Shown: one piece after another, positions 7,050-16,708 of the stretch
Layout of the letters: every line of letters starts with the position of its first letter
How positions within the stretch are numbered: the stretch's first letter is position 1
Source of the DNA: Cryomorphaceae bacterium
GTDB taxonomy: Bacteria > Bacteroidota > Bacteroidia > Flavobacteriales > Schleiferiaceae
Direction: 5' to 3'
Assembly (NCBI GenBank): GCA_020832345.1
Contig: JAFIEY010000207.1
Location: forward strand, 1 to 38,785
Length of the DNA stretch: 38,785 bases
Notes under the pieces: generated by a model
Databases searched by the model: none
The model's input: the letters and a program-made list of their open reading frames with translations, nothing else
What the model was told of the DNA's origin: nothing
Position numbers and translations under genes: made by a program

Positions 7050-8282
7050 TTAAAGTTCTATTTCTACCTGGTTGGCCAGCAAATCTTCAAAATTTTGCCT
7101 CTTGGTAATGAGGTAGTCTTTTCCTTTATGAATCAAAACTTCAGCGGGTTTTAACCGTGAATTGTAGTTTGAAGCCATGGTGTATAGGTAGGCTCCGGCA
7201 TTGTGAAAGCAAAGGATATCTCCTTCGCGAATTTCACTGATTCTGCGGTCCCAGGCAAAGGTGTCTGTTTCACAAATATATCCTACAACTGTGTAAACCC
7301 GGTCGTTGCCTTGCGGATTGCTGATGTTGGTGATGTGGTGGTAGGCATCGTAAAACATGGGGCGAATAAAGTGATTGAGTCCGGTGTCTATACCGGCAAA
7401 TACAGTTGCAGTGGTGTGTTTCACTACATTTACTTTGGCCAAAAAGAATCCACTTTCGGAAACGAGAAATTTACCGGGTTCAAATTCAATGGTCAATTTT
7501 TTTCCGTATTCTACAAAGAATGCTTCCATAAGCTCAGTCATTCTTTCACCCAAACGCTCTACGTCTGTGGAGAGGTCATCCGGTTTGTAGGGCACTTTAA
7601 AACCACTTCCGAAGTCTATGTAGTCGAGATTGGAAAATTGTCTGGCGCTTTCGAGCAAAAGTTCCGCCCCGTTGATAAATACATCAACATCGAGGATGTC
7701 GGAACCGGTATGCATGTGAATGCCGTTAACATGAATGCCGTAACTTTCAACAATGCGCTGTAAGTGGCGCATTTGATGTATTGAAATACCGAATTTAGAA
7801 TCGATGTGTCCGGTGCTGATTTTGGTGTTTCCCCCCGCCATAATATGCGGATTCATTCGTACACATACCGGATAGGTTCCGCCATAGGTATTGCCAAATT
7901 GCTCAAGAATAGAGAGGTTATCTATATTGATTCGAACGCCAAATTCTACCGCACGCTTAATCTCCTCAAAAGAAACGCAGTTGGGCGTAAAAATAATTTC
8001 TTCAGGTTTGAAGCCCGCGTGTAATCCGAGCTGAACTTCCTCAATAGAAACGGTATCAAGCCCTGCGCCCAATTGCCGGAAAAACCTCAAAACATTGATG
8101 TTAGACAATGCTTTGCAAGCGTAATTAATGTGAATGTCCAATTTGGAGAAAGCCCGTTTCAAGCGTTTGTACTGCTTTTCCATTTTGTCGGTTTGATAGA
8201 CATAAATAGGAGTGCCGTACTTTTGGCTCAGGTCTAAAAGTGACTGAGCATCAACTTGAAATGCTTTTTTTTGTTGTGACAT
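7050..8282 (-). CDS. lysA: diaminopimelate decarboxylase
   Basis: PLP-dependent decarboxylase that makes L-lysine from meso-diaminopimelate. The PLP lysine is Lys57 in NYACKAL. Other family marks are the HMHTGSD segment, DFGSGFKVPY, EFEPGKFLVSESG (family EPGR/EPGK), GYICETDTFAWDR with the active-site Cys, and FHNAGAYLYTMASNYNS near the C-terminus. Length 410 aa is normal. It is transcribed first in a lysA-lysC operon from a TACTTTTG -7 box at 8306-8313 and is divergent from the acyl-CoA synthetase gene. Confidence 0.96.
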   Translation of the reverse strand: MSQQKKAFQVDAQSLLDLSQKYGTPIYVYQTDKMEKQYKRLKRAFSKLDIHINYACKALSNINVLRFFRQLGAGLDTVSIEEVQLGLHAGFKPEEIIFTPNCVSFEEIKRAVEFGVRINIDNLSILEQFGNTYGGTYPVCVRMNPHIMAGGNTKISTGHIDSKFGISIHQMRHLQRIVESYGIHVNGIHMHTGSDILDVDVFINGAELLLESARQFSNLDYIDFGSGFKVPYKPDDLSTDVERLGERMTELMEAFFVEYGKKLTIEFEPGKFLVSESGFFLAKVNVVKHTTATVFAGIDTGLNHFIRPMFYDAYHHITNISNPQGNDRVYTVVGYICETDTFAWDRRISEIREGDILCFHNAGAYLYTMASNYNSRLKPAEVLIHKGKDYLITKRQNFEDLLANQVEIEL

Positions 8283-8305
8283 TTTACGCTTTAAATTTAG
8301 GGGCG

Positions 8306-8313
8306 CAAAAGTA
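8306..8313 (-). promoter_or_regulatory. -7 box TACTTTTG for lysA-lysC
   Basis: TAnnTTTG match on the minus strand, 24 bp before the lysA ATG. The stretch TACTTTTGCGCCCC is identical over 14 bases to the prs promoter at 17491-17504. No TTG at the exact -33 spacing. Confidence 0.5.
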
Positions 8314-8423
8314 CATCATACAACTTAATATTGCTCCGCTAAACAATGTGAAACAAAACACTTGCATATTCCAAATTTTTCCCCTTATTTTAACTTCTCA
8401 AACGCTAACAAAAATCTTCGACT

Positions 8424-10202
8424 ATGGATATGCCTACCCGTTTATTTGACTTTCCGCGCTTTCAGTTGGCAAACAAACCATTAAAGGTTTCCCTGGCGAC
8501 CAAGCAGGGCGGAAAATGGAATACTTTTTCCAGTCAAGAATATGTAGATTTAAGTGATAATTTATCTCTAGGTTTGATAGAAAAGGGGATTTTACCCGAT
8601 GATAAGGTGGTGATTATATCCACCAACAACCGCCACGAATGGAATATTTGTGATATTGGAATTCTTCAGTGTGGCGGCATTGATGTTCCGGTATATCCCA
8701 CCGCCAGCGAAGATGACTATGAATATATCTTTAATGAAGCAGAAGTCAAAATGGCCTTTGTTTCCGATCGGGAACTTTACGAAAAAGTAAAAAGGGTTCA
8801 ACCTAAGGTACCTACCCTTAAAGAGGTATTTATGTTTGATGAAGAAGATGGGATTCCCAATTGGAATGAGGTTTTAGCCCTCGGAGAAAAAAGCGACAAA
8901 AGAGATGAGTTGCAAAAAAGAATGGACGCAATTGACGCTCATGACCTTGCTACCCTTATTTATACTTCGGGTACAACGGGCCGACCAAAAGGTGTGATGT
9001 TGTCCCATAATAATATCGCCAGCAACGCTTTGGATTGTGCCGACCGTTTGCCTGATCCCACCGACGAAAGTGTTGCTTTGAGTTTCCTCCCTCTTTGTCA
9101 CGTATATGAGCGAATGCTGGTTTATCTATATTGTTTAAACAGCGTGAGTATTTATTACGCGGAATCCATGGAGACCATCGGAGATAATTTAAGGGAGGTT
9201 AGACCTACCATTTTCTCCGCTGTACCCAGATTACTGGAAAAAGTATTTGCAAAAATCATGGATAAAGGTGCTGCTTTATCCGGAGTTAAAAAGGGATTGT
9301 TTTTCTGGGCCGTTGGACTGGCGGAAGAATACGATATTCACGGAAAAAGTGCATTTTACAACTTTAAGCTGGGCATCGCTCGAAAACTGATTTTTTCCAA
9401 GTGGAAAGAAGCTTTGGGAGGACGAACACAAGCCATCGCTTCCGGTGCGGCTGGGCTGAACCCCAGACTTGCCCGGATTTTCTTAGCAGGTGGAATCAAT
9501 GTTCAGGAAGGATATGGACTAACAGAAACTTCACCCGTTGTGGCCGTAAATTGCCCGAAAAATGACGGCACCCGCATTGGAACGGTTGGAAGGGTAATCA
9601 GCAATGTCCGTGTGAAAATTGCCGAGGACGGCGAAATACTTGTCAAAGGTCCAAATTTGATGATGGGTTATTACAAACAACCCGAACTTACCTCGGCAGT
9701 TATTGACGAAGATGGTTGGTTTCATACCGGGGATATTGGTGAGTTTGTTGAAGGTCAGTATTTAAAAATTACCGATAGGAAAAAAGAAATGTTTAAAACC
9801 AGCGGTGGCAAGTATATCGCGCCGCAGCTGATGGAGAATATTTTTAAAGAAAGTAGATTTATCGAACAAATATTGGTCATTGGGGAAGGTAAAAAACACC
9901 CTGCAGCATTGGTTCAACCTGATTTTGAATTTTTAAGGAGTTGGTGTGAACGCAAAGAAATATCCGTGGATTCAAACTTAAAAATGATTGAAAACGAAAC
10001 GGTTATATCGCGTGTCAAGCAGGAAATTGACCATTACAACGAGCGTTTTGGCAATTGGGAAAAAATCAAGAAGATTGAACTCACCCCAGAACCCTGGTCA
10101 ATTGAAGATGGATTGCTGACGCCTACCCTCAAGCTCAAACGCAAAAACATCGAAAAGAAATATCAAGATTTAATCGAACGCATTTACCCCGAAGGGTTTT
10201 AA
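8424..10202 (+). CDS. long-chain fatty acid-CoA ligase (AMP-dependent synthetase)
   Basis: Activates long-chain fatty acids to acyl-CoA through an acyl-adenylate. The AMP-binding P-loop YTSGTTGRPKG starts at residue 180; GYGLTETSP is at 363-371; GWFHTGDIG and DRKKEMFKTSGGKYIAPQ follow, giving the complete adenylate-forming core. The 592-aa length, and the N-terminal TRLFDFP block, match the Bacteroidota FadD-like subgroup. No membrane segment is evident. The ATG at 8424 gives the family N-terminus; a second ATG two codons later is possible. It is divergent from lysA; the intergenic region has no clear TAnnTTTG on the plus strand. Confidence 0.93.
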   Translation: MDMPTRLFDFPRFQLANKPLKVSLATKQGGKWNTFSSQEYVDLSDNLSLGLIEKGILPDDKVVIISTNNRHEWNICDIGILQCGGIDVPVYPTASEDDYEYIFNEAEVKMAFVSDRELYEKVKRVQPKVPTLKEVFMFDEEDGIPNWNEVLALGEKSDKRDELQKRMDAIDAHDLATLIYTSGTTGRPKGVMLSHNNIASNALDCADRLPDPTDESVALSFLPLCHVYERMLVYLYCLNSVSIYYAESMETIGDNLREVRPTIFSAVPRLLEKVFAKIMDKGAALSGVKKGLFFWAVGLAEEYDIHGKSAFYNFKLGIARKLIFSKWKEALGGRTQAIASGAAGLNPRLARIFLAGGINVQEGYGLTETSPVVAVNCPKNDGTRIGTVGRVISNVRVKIAEDGEILVKGPNLMMGYYKQPELTSAVIDEDGWFHTGDIGEFVEGQYLKITDRKKEMFKTSGGKYIAPQLMENIFKESRFIEQILVIGEGKKHPAALVQPDFEFLRSWCERKEISVDSNLKMIENETVISRVKQEIDHYNERFGNWEKIKKIELTPEPWSIEDGLLTPTLKLKRKNIEKKYQDLIERIYPEGF

Positions 10203-10213
10203 CCACCACAATT

Positions 10214-10822
10214 ATGAAAGCTAAAATCAAACTACTCTTTTGCTTGCTTTTTGGGATTTACCAAATTCAAGCTCAAGTTGTCCATCAAGTAACCTTACAA
10301 GTCAATCAACCCCCAAAATTGTTTGCCCACGCGGGAAATGATTCGGCCTTTCTGATTGGCTCTGTTATCGATTTGGGCGAAATTCCCGCAGCCACGGGCG
10401 GAACATCACCTTATACTTATCAATGGAATCCCGGGTCTATGCTCGCTCCCGGAAGGGACACCATGGCCAATCCGGATTATGTGGTAATGCCGGTCATACA
10501 AACTTTTACCCTAACGGTAACCGATGACCGAAACTGTCAAGCCTTTGATTCTGTTACCGTCGATTTTTTTATGTCAAACAACTCCTTTAAAGACAAATCG
10601 CTGAAGGTATATCCGAATCCAGCTTCTGGTTCGGTCAGTGTTGAGCTTCACAAACCAAACGGAACACTTGAACTTTTTTCAATCGACGGGCGAATGTTAA
10701 AATCCGTCGAGGTGACTCAGTCGGTTATAAGTCTGGATATTACAGCACTTTCACGGGGAAGCTACCTACTTCATTATACAAGTGAAGGAAACAAGCAGAC
10801 CTTACGCATTCAAGTTCAGTAG
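10214..10822 (+). CDS. secreted protein with PKD/SprB-like repeat and T9SS type A sorting domain
   Basis: 202 aa, starting 11 bp after the acyl-CoA synthetase gene. Signal peptide of about 20 residues ending IQAQ. Residues 35-118 form an immunoglobulin-like (PKD/SprB-type) module with GGTSPYTYQWNPG and TFTLTVTDDRNC. Residues about 130-202 are a T9SS C-terminal sorting domain: KVYPNPASGSVSVEL, then GRML and a final GSYLLHY...LRIQVQ. The protein should cross the outer membrane by type IX secretion and have the C-terminus cleaved. No enzymatic domain is present; an adhesive or structural surface role is a guess. It is short for this class. Confidence 0.85.
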   Translation: MKAKIKLLFCLLFGIYQIQAQVVHQVTLQVNQPPKLFAHAGNDSAFLIGSVIDLGEIPAATGGTSPYTYQWNPGSMLAPGRDTMANPDYVVMPVIQTFTLTVTDDRNCQAFDSVTVDFFMSNNSFKDKSLKVYPNPASGSVSVELHKPNGTLELFSIDGRMLKSVEVTQSVISLDITALSRGSYLLHYTSEGNKQTLRIQVQ

Positions 10823-10849
10823 TTATTCCACCACATTACACATAAAATC

Positions 10850-11803
10850 ATGAAGATAAAAAATATACTAACCGTTCTCGGCATACTTGTCGGCGGTCAA
10901 ATTTTAGCGCAACAAAATATCCAAGCATTTTACGCCGATAGCTTACAAATTGAAGTGGATTCTGCCAGAGGGCAATTCCAGTGGCAAATATCCTACGACA
11001 GCATAAATTGGTCGCCAATTGCTGGACAACAAACGGTTGTTCTCAGTACCATTGCAGATTCCTTTCCTGCCTTTTTTCGATTGGAAATTACCGAAGGTTC
11101 GTGTGATCCGTGGTATTCCGAAGTTTTGCAGGTAAACGAAGCAACGGCGCTGGTATGTGGAGATAGTGTAAGTCATGGTTTTGTGGCAGGAATTACGCCT
11201 GATGGTTCCATAGCTTTTGCTTTTCGGACTTATACCACAGTGCAGGCAAACTGGCCCGGATTGGGTGGAAATAAATGCTGGACTAAAATGAATATCGGGG
11301 CTTTGGTTGAGGCAGATTCTGCCACCGACCCAAATCCGGATGCTGCCGGGTGGTATTTTCAATTTAACCGGAGTCAGGGTTATGCCCTTACGGCCACAGG
11401 AAGAATTCCCAATACAACTTGGATTAATCCCATCAATGAAAACCTCGATTGGCAGCCGGCAAACGATCCTTGTACACAGTATTTAGGCGGAGATTGGCGA
11501 ATTCCCACGCAAGCAGAGTGGAATGCCTTTCTCAATGCATCTACCGCCAACGGTGGGGTAGGCGGGCAAACCGGTCTCATAGCAGATGCCTTTGCTTCCA
11601 CACTAAAACTTCACGCCGGCGGGAATTTGAGTGGTGGGGATGGAAGTTCCGCCAACCTCGGAAATTGGGGACTTTTCTGGTCGGGAGTGCAAAACTCCAA
11701 TAACACGGCAGGATCATTTCGCTTTTCAGGTGTGGGTAGTTTCCCCGTTAATGCGACCAAAAACTTCGGTTATCCGGTTCGTTGCATTCTTGATACGCCG
11801 TAA
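10850..11803 (+). CDS. secreted FISUMP-domain protein
   Basis: 317 aa with a signal peptide ending ILAQQ near residue 21. The C-terminal half carries hallmarks of the Fibrobacter succinogenes major paralogous domain: CGDSVSHGF, CWTKMNIG, CTQYLGGDWRIPTQAEW, and a final FGYPVRCI. This fold is widespread in secreted Bacteroidota proteins and has no assigned reaction. Residues 22-110 resemble a short Ig-like segment (QWQISYDSINWSPI). No T9SS sorting domain follows. It is 27 bp downstream of the T9SS protein and may be co-transcribed. The stop TAA (11801-11803) overlaps the target duplication of MITE-A copy 5. Confidence 0.8.
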   Translation: MKIKNILTVLGILVGGQILAQQNIQAFYADSLQIEVDSARGQFQWQISYDSINWSPIAGQQTVVLSTIADSFPAFFRLEITEGSCDPWYSEVLQVNEATALVCGDSVSHGFVAGITPDGSIAFAFRTYTTVQANWPGLGGNKCWTKMNIGALVEADSATDPNPDAAGWYFQFNRSQGYALTATGRIPNTTWINPINENLDWQPANDPCTQYLGGDWRIPTQAEWNAFLNASTANGGVGGQTGLIADAFASTLKLHAGGNLSGGDGSSANLGNWGLFWSGVQNSNNTAGSFRFSGVGSFPVNATKNFGYPVRCILDTP

Positions 11804-11808
11804 TCTTA

Positions 11809-11944
11809 GAGTCCACTCTAAAAAGGATGATTTCAATCAAAATCTAGGGAGTTTTTGAACCGGAGCTAACCAGCTGTTAGTGAGGATTCAAAAGTCTATA
11901 GACAAGGAAGATTTTGGCAGAAAGGGACTTTTTAGAGCAGACTC
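11809..11944 (+). mobile_element. MITE-A copy 5, flanked by AATCTTA direct repeats
   Basis: 136-bp full form beginning GAGTCCACTCTAAAAAGGAT, with central GCTAACCAGCTGTTAG and ending TTTTTAGAGCAGACTC. A perfect 7-bp duplication AATCTTA flanks it (11802-11808 and 11945-11951). The left copy overlaps the stop of the FISUMP gene and the right copy contains the minus-strand stop of the DPP IV gene, so the insertion point was the junction of two convergent stops. Confidence 0.92.
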
Positions 11945-11948
11945 AATC

Positions 11949-14114
11949 TTATAAATTATCTTCCACAAACCGCGTCATCATCAAATATAGATGGAGGCGG
12001 GTAGGGCCACCGAAAATCCCGTGGTTTTTGTCGGGGTACATAAACTGCTCAAAGGGTTTGTTTTCCTCAACAAGTGCCTTGACCATCTGCATGGCGTTTT
12101 GCACGTGTACGTTGTCGTCGGCAGTCCCGTGGATGAGCAGGTATTTTCCCTTTAATTTTTTAGCATATTCTACGGGGGAATTATCATCATAACCCTCCGG
12201 ATTCTCTTGTGGCGTCCGCATATAGCGCTCGGTGTAAATGGTGTTGTAATACCTCCAGGTGGTCACAGGTGCAACGGCGATGGCCATTTTAAATAAATCA
12301 GCGCCACGGGTGATACAAAGTGAGGACATATACCCTCCGTAGCTCCAGCCCCAAATTCCAATGCGATCAGGGTCAATATAAGATTGTTTGCCCAACCATC
12401 GAGCGGCTTCCATTTGGTCAATAAGCTCATAATGACCAATTTGTTTGTACGTCACTTTTTTGAAATCCCTTCCACGCGCACCTGTGCCACGGTTGTCCAC
12501 ACAAACTACGATGTAACCTTTAGAAGCGAGGTGTTGGTACCAAAAGTGATTGAAGGGATCGTAGCTGTTTTTAACCATTTGGGAGCCTGGCCCACCGTAA
12601 ACAAACATCAAAACGGGGTATTTCTTTTTGGCGTTAAAATCGACGGGTTTTATCATGTATCCATTTAGACTAACTTTCTCGGTGGTGGTAAATGAGAAAA
12701 ACTCGGTGGTGCCCAATTGGAAGCTTTTTTCAATATGCTTTTTCACTTCGGCATTATCCTTTAACACCCGGATTTCCTTTCCTTCATTGTCATATAGGGC
12801 ATAGGAATTTGGATGGCCAACTCGACTGTAATTGTTGATGAAATACCTGCACTGCTTACTAAAACTAGCGCTATTCCACCCTTTTTCAGTGTGTAGCTCT
12901 GAAAGTGATTTTCCATTGAGTTTTACAGAATAAACCCCGCGCTCAGTGGGATGATCTTTGGCGGCTTGAAAAAATATGCGATCACTGTCCGGATGATAAC
13001 CATACAATGCGGTTACATCCCATTTTCCACTGGTAATTTGTTTTTGCTTTTTTTGACCAAAAATTTGGTACAAATGGTAATGTCCATCTTTTCCACTTAG
13101 GCGAATTAAACTCCCGTCTTCCAGAAAAAACTGATCGTCATCCATTTCAACAAAGGCATCATCCTTTTCGGTGTACCAAACCTCAATACTGCTTCTATCT
13201 GCATGGTAATTAAAAATTTTCAATTCGTTTTGGTGTCTGTTTAAGGTAAACAGCGCCAGTTCATTTTTACTGCGCCATTTGATTCTGCCAACATATTCAG
13301 GTTGGTTTTCAATGCCAATGGGTTTTGATTTGTGCGCGGCCACATCATAAATATGAATGCTGACCAATGCGTTTTCCTCTCCGGCTTTTGGATATTTAAA
13401 ACGTTCTTGTTCAGGATACAATCCGTCGCCATAAACATCCATTGAAAACTCCTTTACCGCACTTTCATCAAAACGGTAATAGGCGAGAAAGCGACCATCA
13501 GGGGACCATTCATACCCTTTGTCGAATTGGAATTCCTCTTCGTAAACCCAGTCTGTGGCCCCGTAAATGATGTGATTTTTCAACCCGTCATCGGTTAGCG
13601 CCTTTACCGATTGACGCTCCAGATTAAACAGGTATAAATTGTTGTTTTTGACAAAGGAAACAAAACGCGCATCTGGTGAAACGTTGGGCAATTGTACCTT
13701 TTCATGACTAATATGATGCAACATTCCAGTGTTTTTATCAAAAACATAAACGATGCTTTTGCTACTATATCGGTAAATGGATTCTTTTTCTGTAAAGAGT
13801 AAAATAAACCGCTCATCTGAGCTGATTTCGTAATCATCTATAACTGCATCAAACTCGTCCTTAATTAGGGCAGTGGAGAAAATGGTGTCCACCACATCGC
13901 CCGATTCATAACTGTGTTTCAGTATTATGGTTTGACGGTTGTGCATGGTGTGGGTAGAAAAATGTGCACCATCTTCCAATGACTTTAATCCGGAAACACC
14001 ACGCGCGAGAAACTGGTATTTTTCCCAAATATCTTCAACGGTAACAGCGCGTTTGCTTTGTGCATTTACAAATGTTGTGGTGCACAATAATAATAGGGCG
14101 AGGATAATTCTCAT
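11949..14114 (-). CDS. dipeptidyl peptidase IV family serine protease (S9)
   Basis: Secreted or periplasmic prolyl-specific aminodipeptidase. A signal peptide (MRIILALLLLCTTTFVNAQ) is followed by the beta-propeller domain and a C-terminal alpha/beta hydrolase. The nucleophile is Ser591 in GWSYGGY; the Asp is in HGTADDNVH (666/667) and His698 is in DKNHGI. The DPP IV double-glutamate motif that anchors the substrate N-terminus is present in DWVYEEEF (Glu192-194), which favours DPP IV over prolyl oligopeptidase. Length 721 aa is usual. It follows the T9SS plug-domain gene with a 2-bp gap and is surely in its operon. The stop codon lies inside the right target duplication of MITE-A copy 5. Confidence 0.93.
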   Translation of the reverse strand: MRIILALLLLCTTTFVNAQSKRAVTVEDIWEKYQFLARGVSGLKSLEDGAHFSTHTMHNRQTIILKHSYESGDVVDTIFSTALIKDEFDAVIDDYEISSDERFILLFTEKESIYRYSSKSIVYVFDKNTGMLHHISHEKVQLPNVSPDARFVSFVKNNNLYLFNLERQSVKALTDDGLKNHIIYGATDWVYEEEFQFDKGYEWSPDGRFLAYYRFDESAVKEFSMDVYGDGLYPEQERFKYPKAGEENALVSIHIYDVAAHKSKPIGIENQPEYVGRIKWRSKNELALFTLNRHQNELKIFNYHADRSSIEVWYTEKDDAFVEMDDDQFFLEDGSLIRLSGKDGHYHLYQIFGQKKQKQITSGKWDVTALYGYHPDSDRIFFQAAKDHPTERGVYSVKLNGKSLSELHTEKGWNSASFSKQCRYFINNYSRVGHPNSYALYDNEGKEIRVLKDNAEVKKHIEKSFQLGTTEFFSFTTTEKVSLNGYMIKPVDFNAKKKYPVLMFVYGGPGSQMVKNSYDPFNHFWYQHLASKGYIVVCVDNRGTGARGRDFKKVTYKQIGHYELIDQMEAARWLGKQSYIDPDRIGIWGWSYGGYMSSLCITRGADLFKMAIAVAPVTTWRYYNTIYTERYMRTPQENPEGYDDNSPVEYAKKLKGKYLLIHGTADDNVHVQNAMQMVKALVEENKPFEQFMYPDKNHGIFGGPTRLHLYLMMTRFVEDNL

Positions 14115-14116
14115 AT

Positions 14117-15412
14117 TTATCTATTGGATGGTTGTGATTGAAAATATTTGTAACCGACAAGACGATCGTAGCGGATGCCAATTTCACGGTGATAAACCAT
14201 TACGTGATAGGCGTTTTCAGTTTCCCAGTGGTTCCCTTCGGTAAAGTCAAGACTTGCGTGGTATTTCTGGCCATCCGGTGAAGGAATTGCGGTTACGTAT
14301 TGGTAATTATAATATCCTTGTTTGAGCAAGATTTTTCCCTGATAGGCAAATCGCTCCGGATTATAGGTCAGTTTAAATTCCTCCTGCAATTCCCAATTGC
14401 TAAGTTCACCAAAAACGTAAACATCACCGGGCAATCGGGTAGGACTTTCCAGGAAAAAATCTACGAGGGCATAGTCGGCGCTTAAATCGTAATTGGCAGC
14501 GTCCAACCGCCTCACTACGTACATTCCGTTTATATCGTCCCAATAAACGTAGGGGCCTTTAAATCGCAGTTGATCTATCGCGAGGAAAACATTAAATATG
14601 GAATCAATGTCAATTTTCCGAATGTTTTGGGTCAATACCATGAGGTTTTTGGTGTCAAAGAATCGGTATTCATTTCCGCCCGGAAAACTGTTTCCTTTAT
14701 CGCGTTCATAAACCATTTGATCGTTTTGAATGTATTGTGGCTCAAGGTTGGTAATGACCTTTGTCCAATCTTGATTTTGCAACACGGTAACTTTTATGTC
14801 ACGTGCAGGATCCGGAATGGTATATCCGGGGTGATTGATTCTAAAGTGCAATTGCTGATGGGTATTCATCCGGTCGAGTTCGGTGGGGCGACGAATAAAA
14901 CCCTCTATATTGGTAAATGATTCATACACCAAAAACCGTCTGGTAAGTACCGGATATTCTGCATTTTTCTCGAAAATGATAAGCAAGTAGTTTCCGCTTT
15001 TGGTGAATTTCATATCCTTGTTTGGCAGTCGCAATCGAAAATGCGAAAAAGGAACAAAAGTGTTGAATGAGTAGTCGAAATCCGAGAGAAAATATTCCTG
15101 GTAACCATCTATGTAATCCGACTTTCGCAAATCTGATGGTGTCCAGTCGGCATTGCAATGTACAATGGTATATTGATAATCGGATGCACCTTCATACATA
15201 TCGTCGAAGTGCAGTTCCACGCCACCACCATTTAGTCTTACAATTGGGAGATCAAGAGGGTTTTTAGAAGGATACATCCGAACCGTGCGAATTCCGTCGT
15301 AATAAACTTTATTAATGGGTGGGAACTTTTTGGGGTCATACTCAAATGCCTGCGAGAGGAGGGGAACGAGGATAATAAAAACGGTAAAAATACGAATACG
15401 CTTTACAAACAT
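14117..15412 (-). CDS. type IX secretion plug-domain protein (DUF5103)
   Basis: Bacteroidota-specific protein of the DUF5103 / T9SS plug family. The Flavobacterium johnsoniae Plug protein closes the SprA translocon pore on the periplasmic side when no cargo is engaged; the same role is inferred here. The chain has a signal peptide (MFVKRIRIF ... LLSQA) and family blocks near the N-terminus: YDGIRTVRMYPSKNPLDLPI, LHFDD, YTIVHCNADW and YFLSDFDYSFNTF. Start chosen at the ATG at 15412 (431 aa); an upstream in-frame TTG at 15430 overlaps a CATATTTG box that may be the promoter. It is immediately upstream of the DPP IV gene (2-bp gap). Confidence 0.88.
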   Translation of the reverse strand: MFVKRIRIFTVFIILVPLLSQAFEYDPKKFPPINKVYYDGIRTVRMYPSKNPLDLPIVRLNGGGVELHFDDMYEGASDYQYTIVHCNADWTPSDLRKSDYIDGYQEYFLSDFDYSFNTFVPFSHFRLRLPNKDMKFTKSGNYLLIIFEKNAEYPVLTRRFLVYESFTNIEGFIRRPTELDRMNTHQQLHFRINHPGYTIPDPARDIKVTVLQNQDWTKVITNLEPQYIQNDQMVYERDKGNSFPGGNEYRFFDTKNLMVLTQNIRKIDIDSIFNVFLAIDQLRFKGPYVYWDDINGMYVVRRLDAANYDLSADYALVDFFLESPTRLPGDVYVFGELSNWELQEEFKLTYNPERFAYQGKILLKQGYYNYQYVTAIPSPDGQKYHASLDFTEGNHWETENAYHVMVYHREIGIRYDRLVGYKYFQSQPSNR

Positions 15413-15569
15413 GCTTTTTGGGTTTTCCAAATATGAAGAAACAAACTGTGGTTAGAACTTTTCTAGTTGGGGCATAAAACGCAAATTTAAGACCAAATTG
15501 TATTTCCGACGGACAGAAAATTATATTAACAAACTTGCGCTTTCTAAAAAAACACTCAACGGTGGGTTG

Positions 15570-15577
15570 TAGTTTTG
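15570..15577 (+). promoter_or_regulatory. -7 box TAGTTTTG for the glycosyltransferase gene
   Basis: TAnnTTTG match overlapping the most upstream possible start codon (TTG at 15575). If it is the true promoter, translation must begin further down, for example at the TTG at 15602. No -33 match at 19 bp. Confidence 0.35.
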
Positions 15578-16708
15578 CCCAAACAAAAAAAACTGACGAA
15601 TTTGTTAGATGTCATTTACAACAATTCACTGCTTACGGTTGTATGCCTATTGTTTGGTATTCAGCTGTTTTTTGTGATTAGGATGCTGCGTTTTTCGCCA
15701 TTGCCCAAGAGAAAATTCGGAGAATTGTCTCCGGTTTCAGTAATTGTTTGTGGACGAAATGAAGCAGAAAACTGGCCGAAACTTTTAGCCGTATTGGAAG
15801 CACAGACCTATCCCGATTGTGAAATCGTGTTGGTAAATGATCGTTCGTCCGACGACTCCATACTTATTTTGGAGGCATTTGCCAAAAAACATCTGCACGT
15901 TCGTATTGTAGATGTTCAGGAAAATGACCATTTTAATATGGGGAAAAAATTTGCCTTGACTTTAGGTATAAAAGCGGCAAAAAATGAATTTTTGGTTTTT
16001 ACGGATGCAGATTGTATTCCCAATGATGCACTATGGTTGGAGCAAATGGTCAGCGGTTTTGCCCATGGCGATATCGTTTTAGGTTATGGAGATTATTATT
16101 CGGAAAAAGGTTTTCTCAATTCCTTGATTAGATGGGAAACCTTGCAATCTGCCATGTTGTGCTTTTCCGCAGCGCAAGCCGGGTACACTTACACGGCTGT
16201 TGGCAGAAATTTGGCATATACCAAATCACTGTTTTTTCGTGAAAAGGGATTTTCAAATCATATAAAAATTCCGATGGGCGACGATGACCTATTTGTCAAC
16301 CACGCAGCGCCAAAGGTTAAAGTAGGGTGGAGTATAGGCGAAAAAGCCAAAACGATGAGTCACGCGGCGGCGAATTGGAAGGATTGGTGGCATCAGAAAC
16401 GTAGGCACTTGGCGGCGAGTGGAATGTACCGAAAACAGAGCAAAATTGTTTTGGGGCTATACGGTATGAGTAAAGCCTTTTTTCACATCGGGGTTTTGGC
16501 CTTGTTGTTTACCCCACTTTATTATATAGGTATAGCTTTGTGGTTGTTTTACGCCCTTTTGCTGACGATTGCCGCCTGGCGTTTTGCAAAAATGTGGAAT
16601 CTGGGCAAACTATTTTGGTACGCACCATGGTTAGATGCTGTGCTTTTTAATCTTCAAGGGCTTATAATGCTCAACAACTTTTTTAAAGCCAAACCCAAAA
16701 CATGGTAA
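15575..16708 (+). CDS. membrane-anchored family 2 glycosyltransferase
   Basis: Inverting GT-A glycosyltransferase, up to 377 aa. One N-terminal membrane helix (about residues 18-37) precedes the catalytic domain: VSVIVCGRNEAENW, EIVLVNDRSSDDS, FTDADC (DxD motif near residue 144), GDDDLF and a QKRRH motif that stands in for the QxxRW of processive enzymes. Two or three membrane helices end the protein (about 300-365). The sugar and acceptor are unknown. The first possible start is TTG (15575); because it overlaps a -7 box, the TTG at 15602 may be the real one. The stop codon overlaps the rsmG start region, indicating coupling with rsmG. Confidence 0.88.
   Translation: MPKQKKLTNLLDVIYNNSLLTVVCLLFGIQLFFVIRMLRFSPLPKRKFGELSPVSVIVCGRNEAENWPKLLAVLEAQTYPDCEIVLVNDRSSDDSILILEAFAKKHLHVRIVDVQENDHFNMGKKFALTLGIKAAKNEFLVFTDADCIPNDALWLEQMVSGFAHGDIVLGYGDYYSEKGFLNSLIRWETLQSAMLCFSAAQAGYTYTAVGRNLAYTKSLFFREKGFSNHIKIPMGDDDLFVNHAAPKVKVGWSIGEKAKTMSHAAANWKDWWHQKRRHLAASGMYRKQSKIVLGLYGMSKAFFHIGVLALLFTPLYYIGIALWLFYALLLTIAAWRFAKMWNLGKLFWYAPWLDAVLFNLQGLIMLNNFFKAKPKTW

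Noticed and set aside
7203-7763. Plus-strand 186-codon ORF inside lysA
   Set aside because: It is a shadow of the lysA gene on the other strand, with no recognisable protein features.
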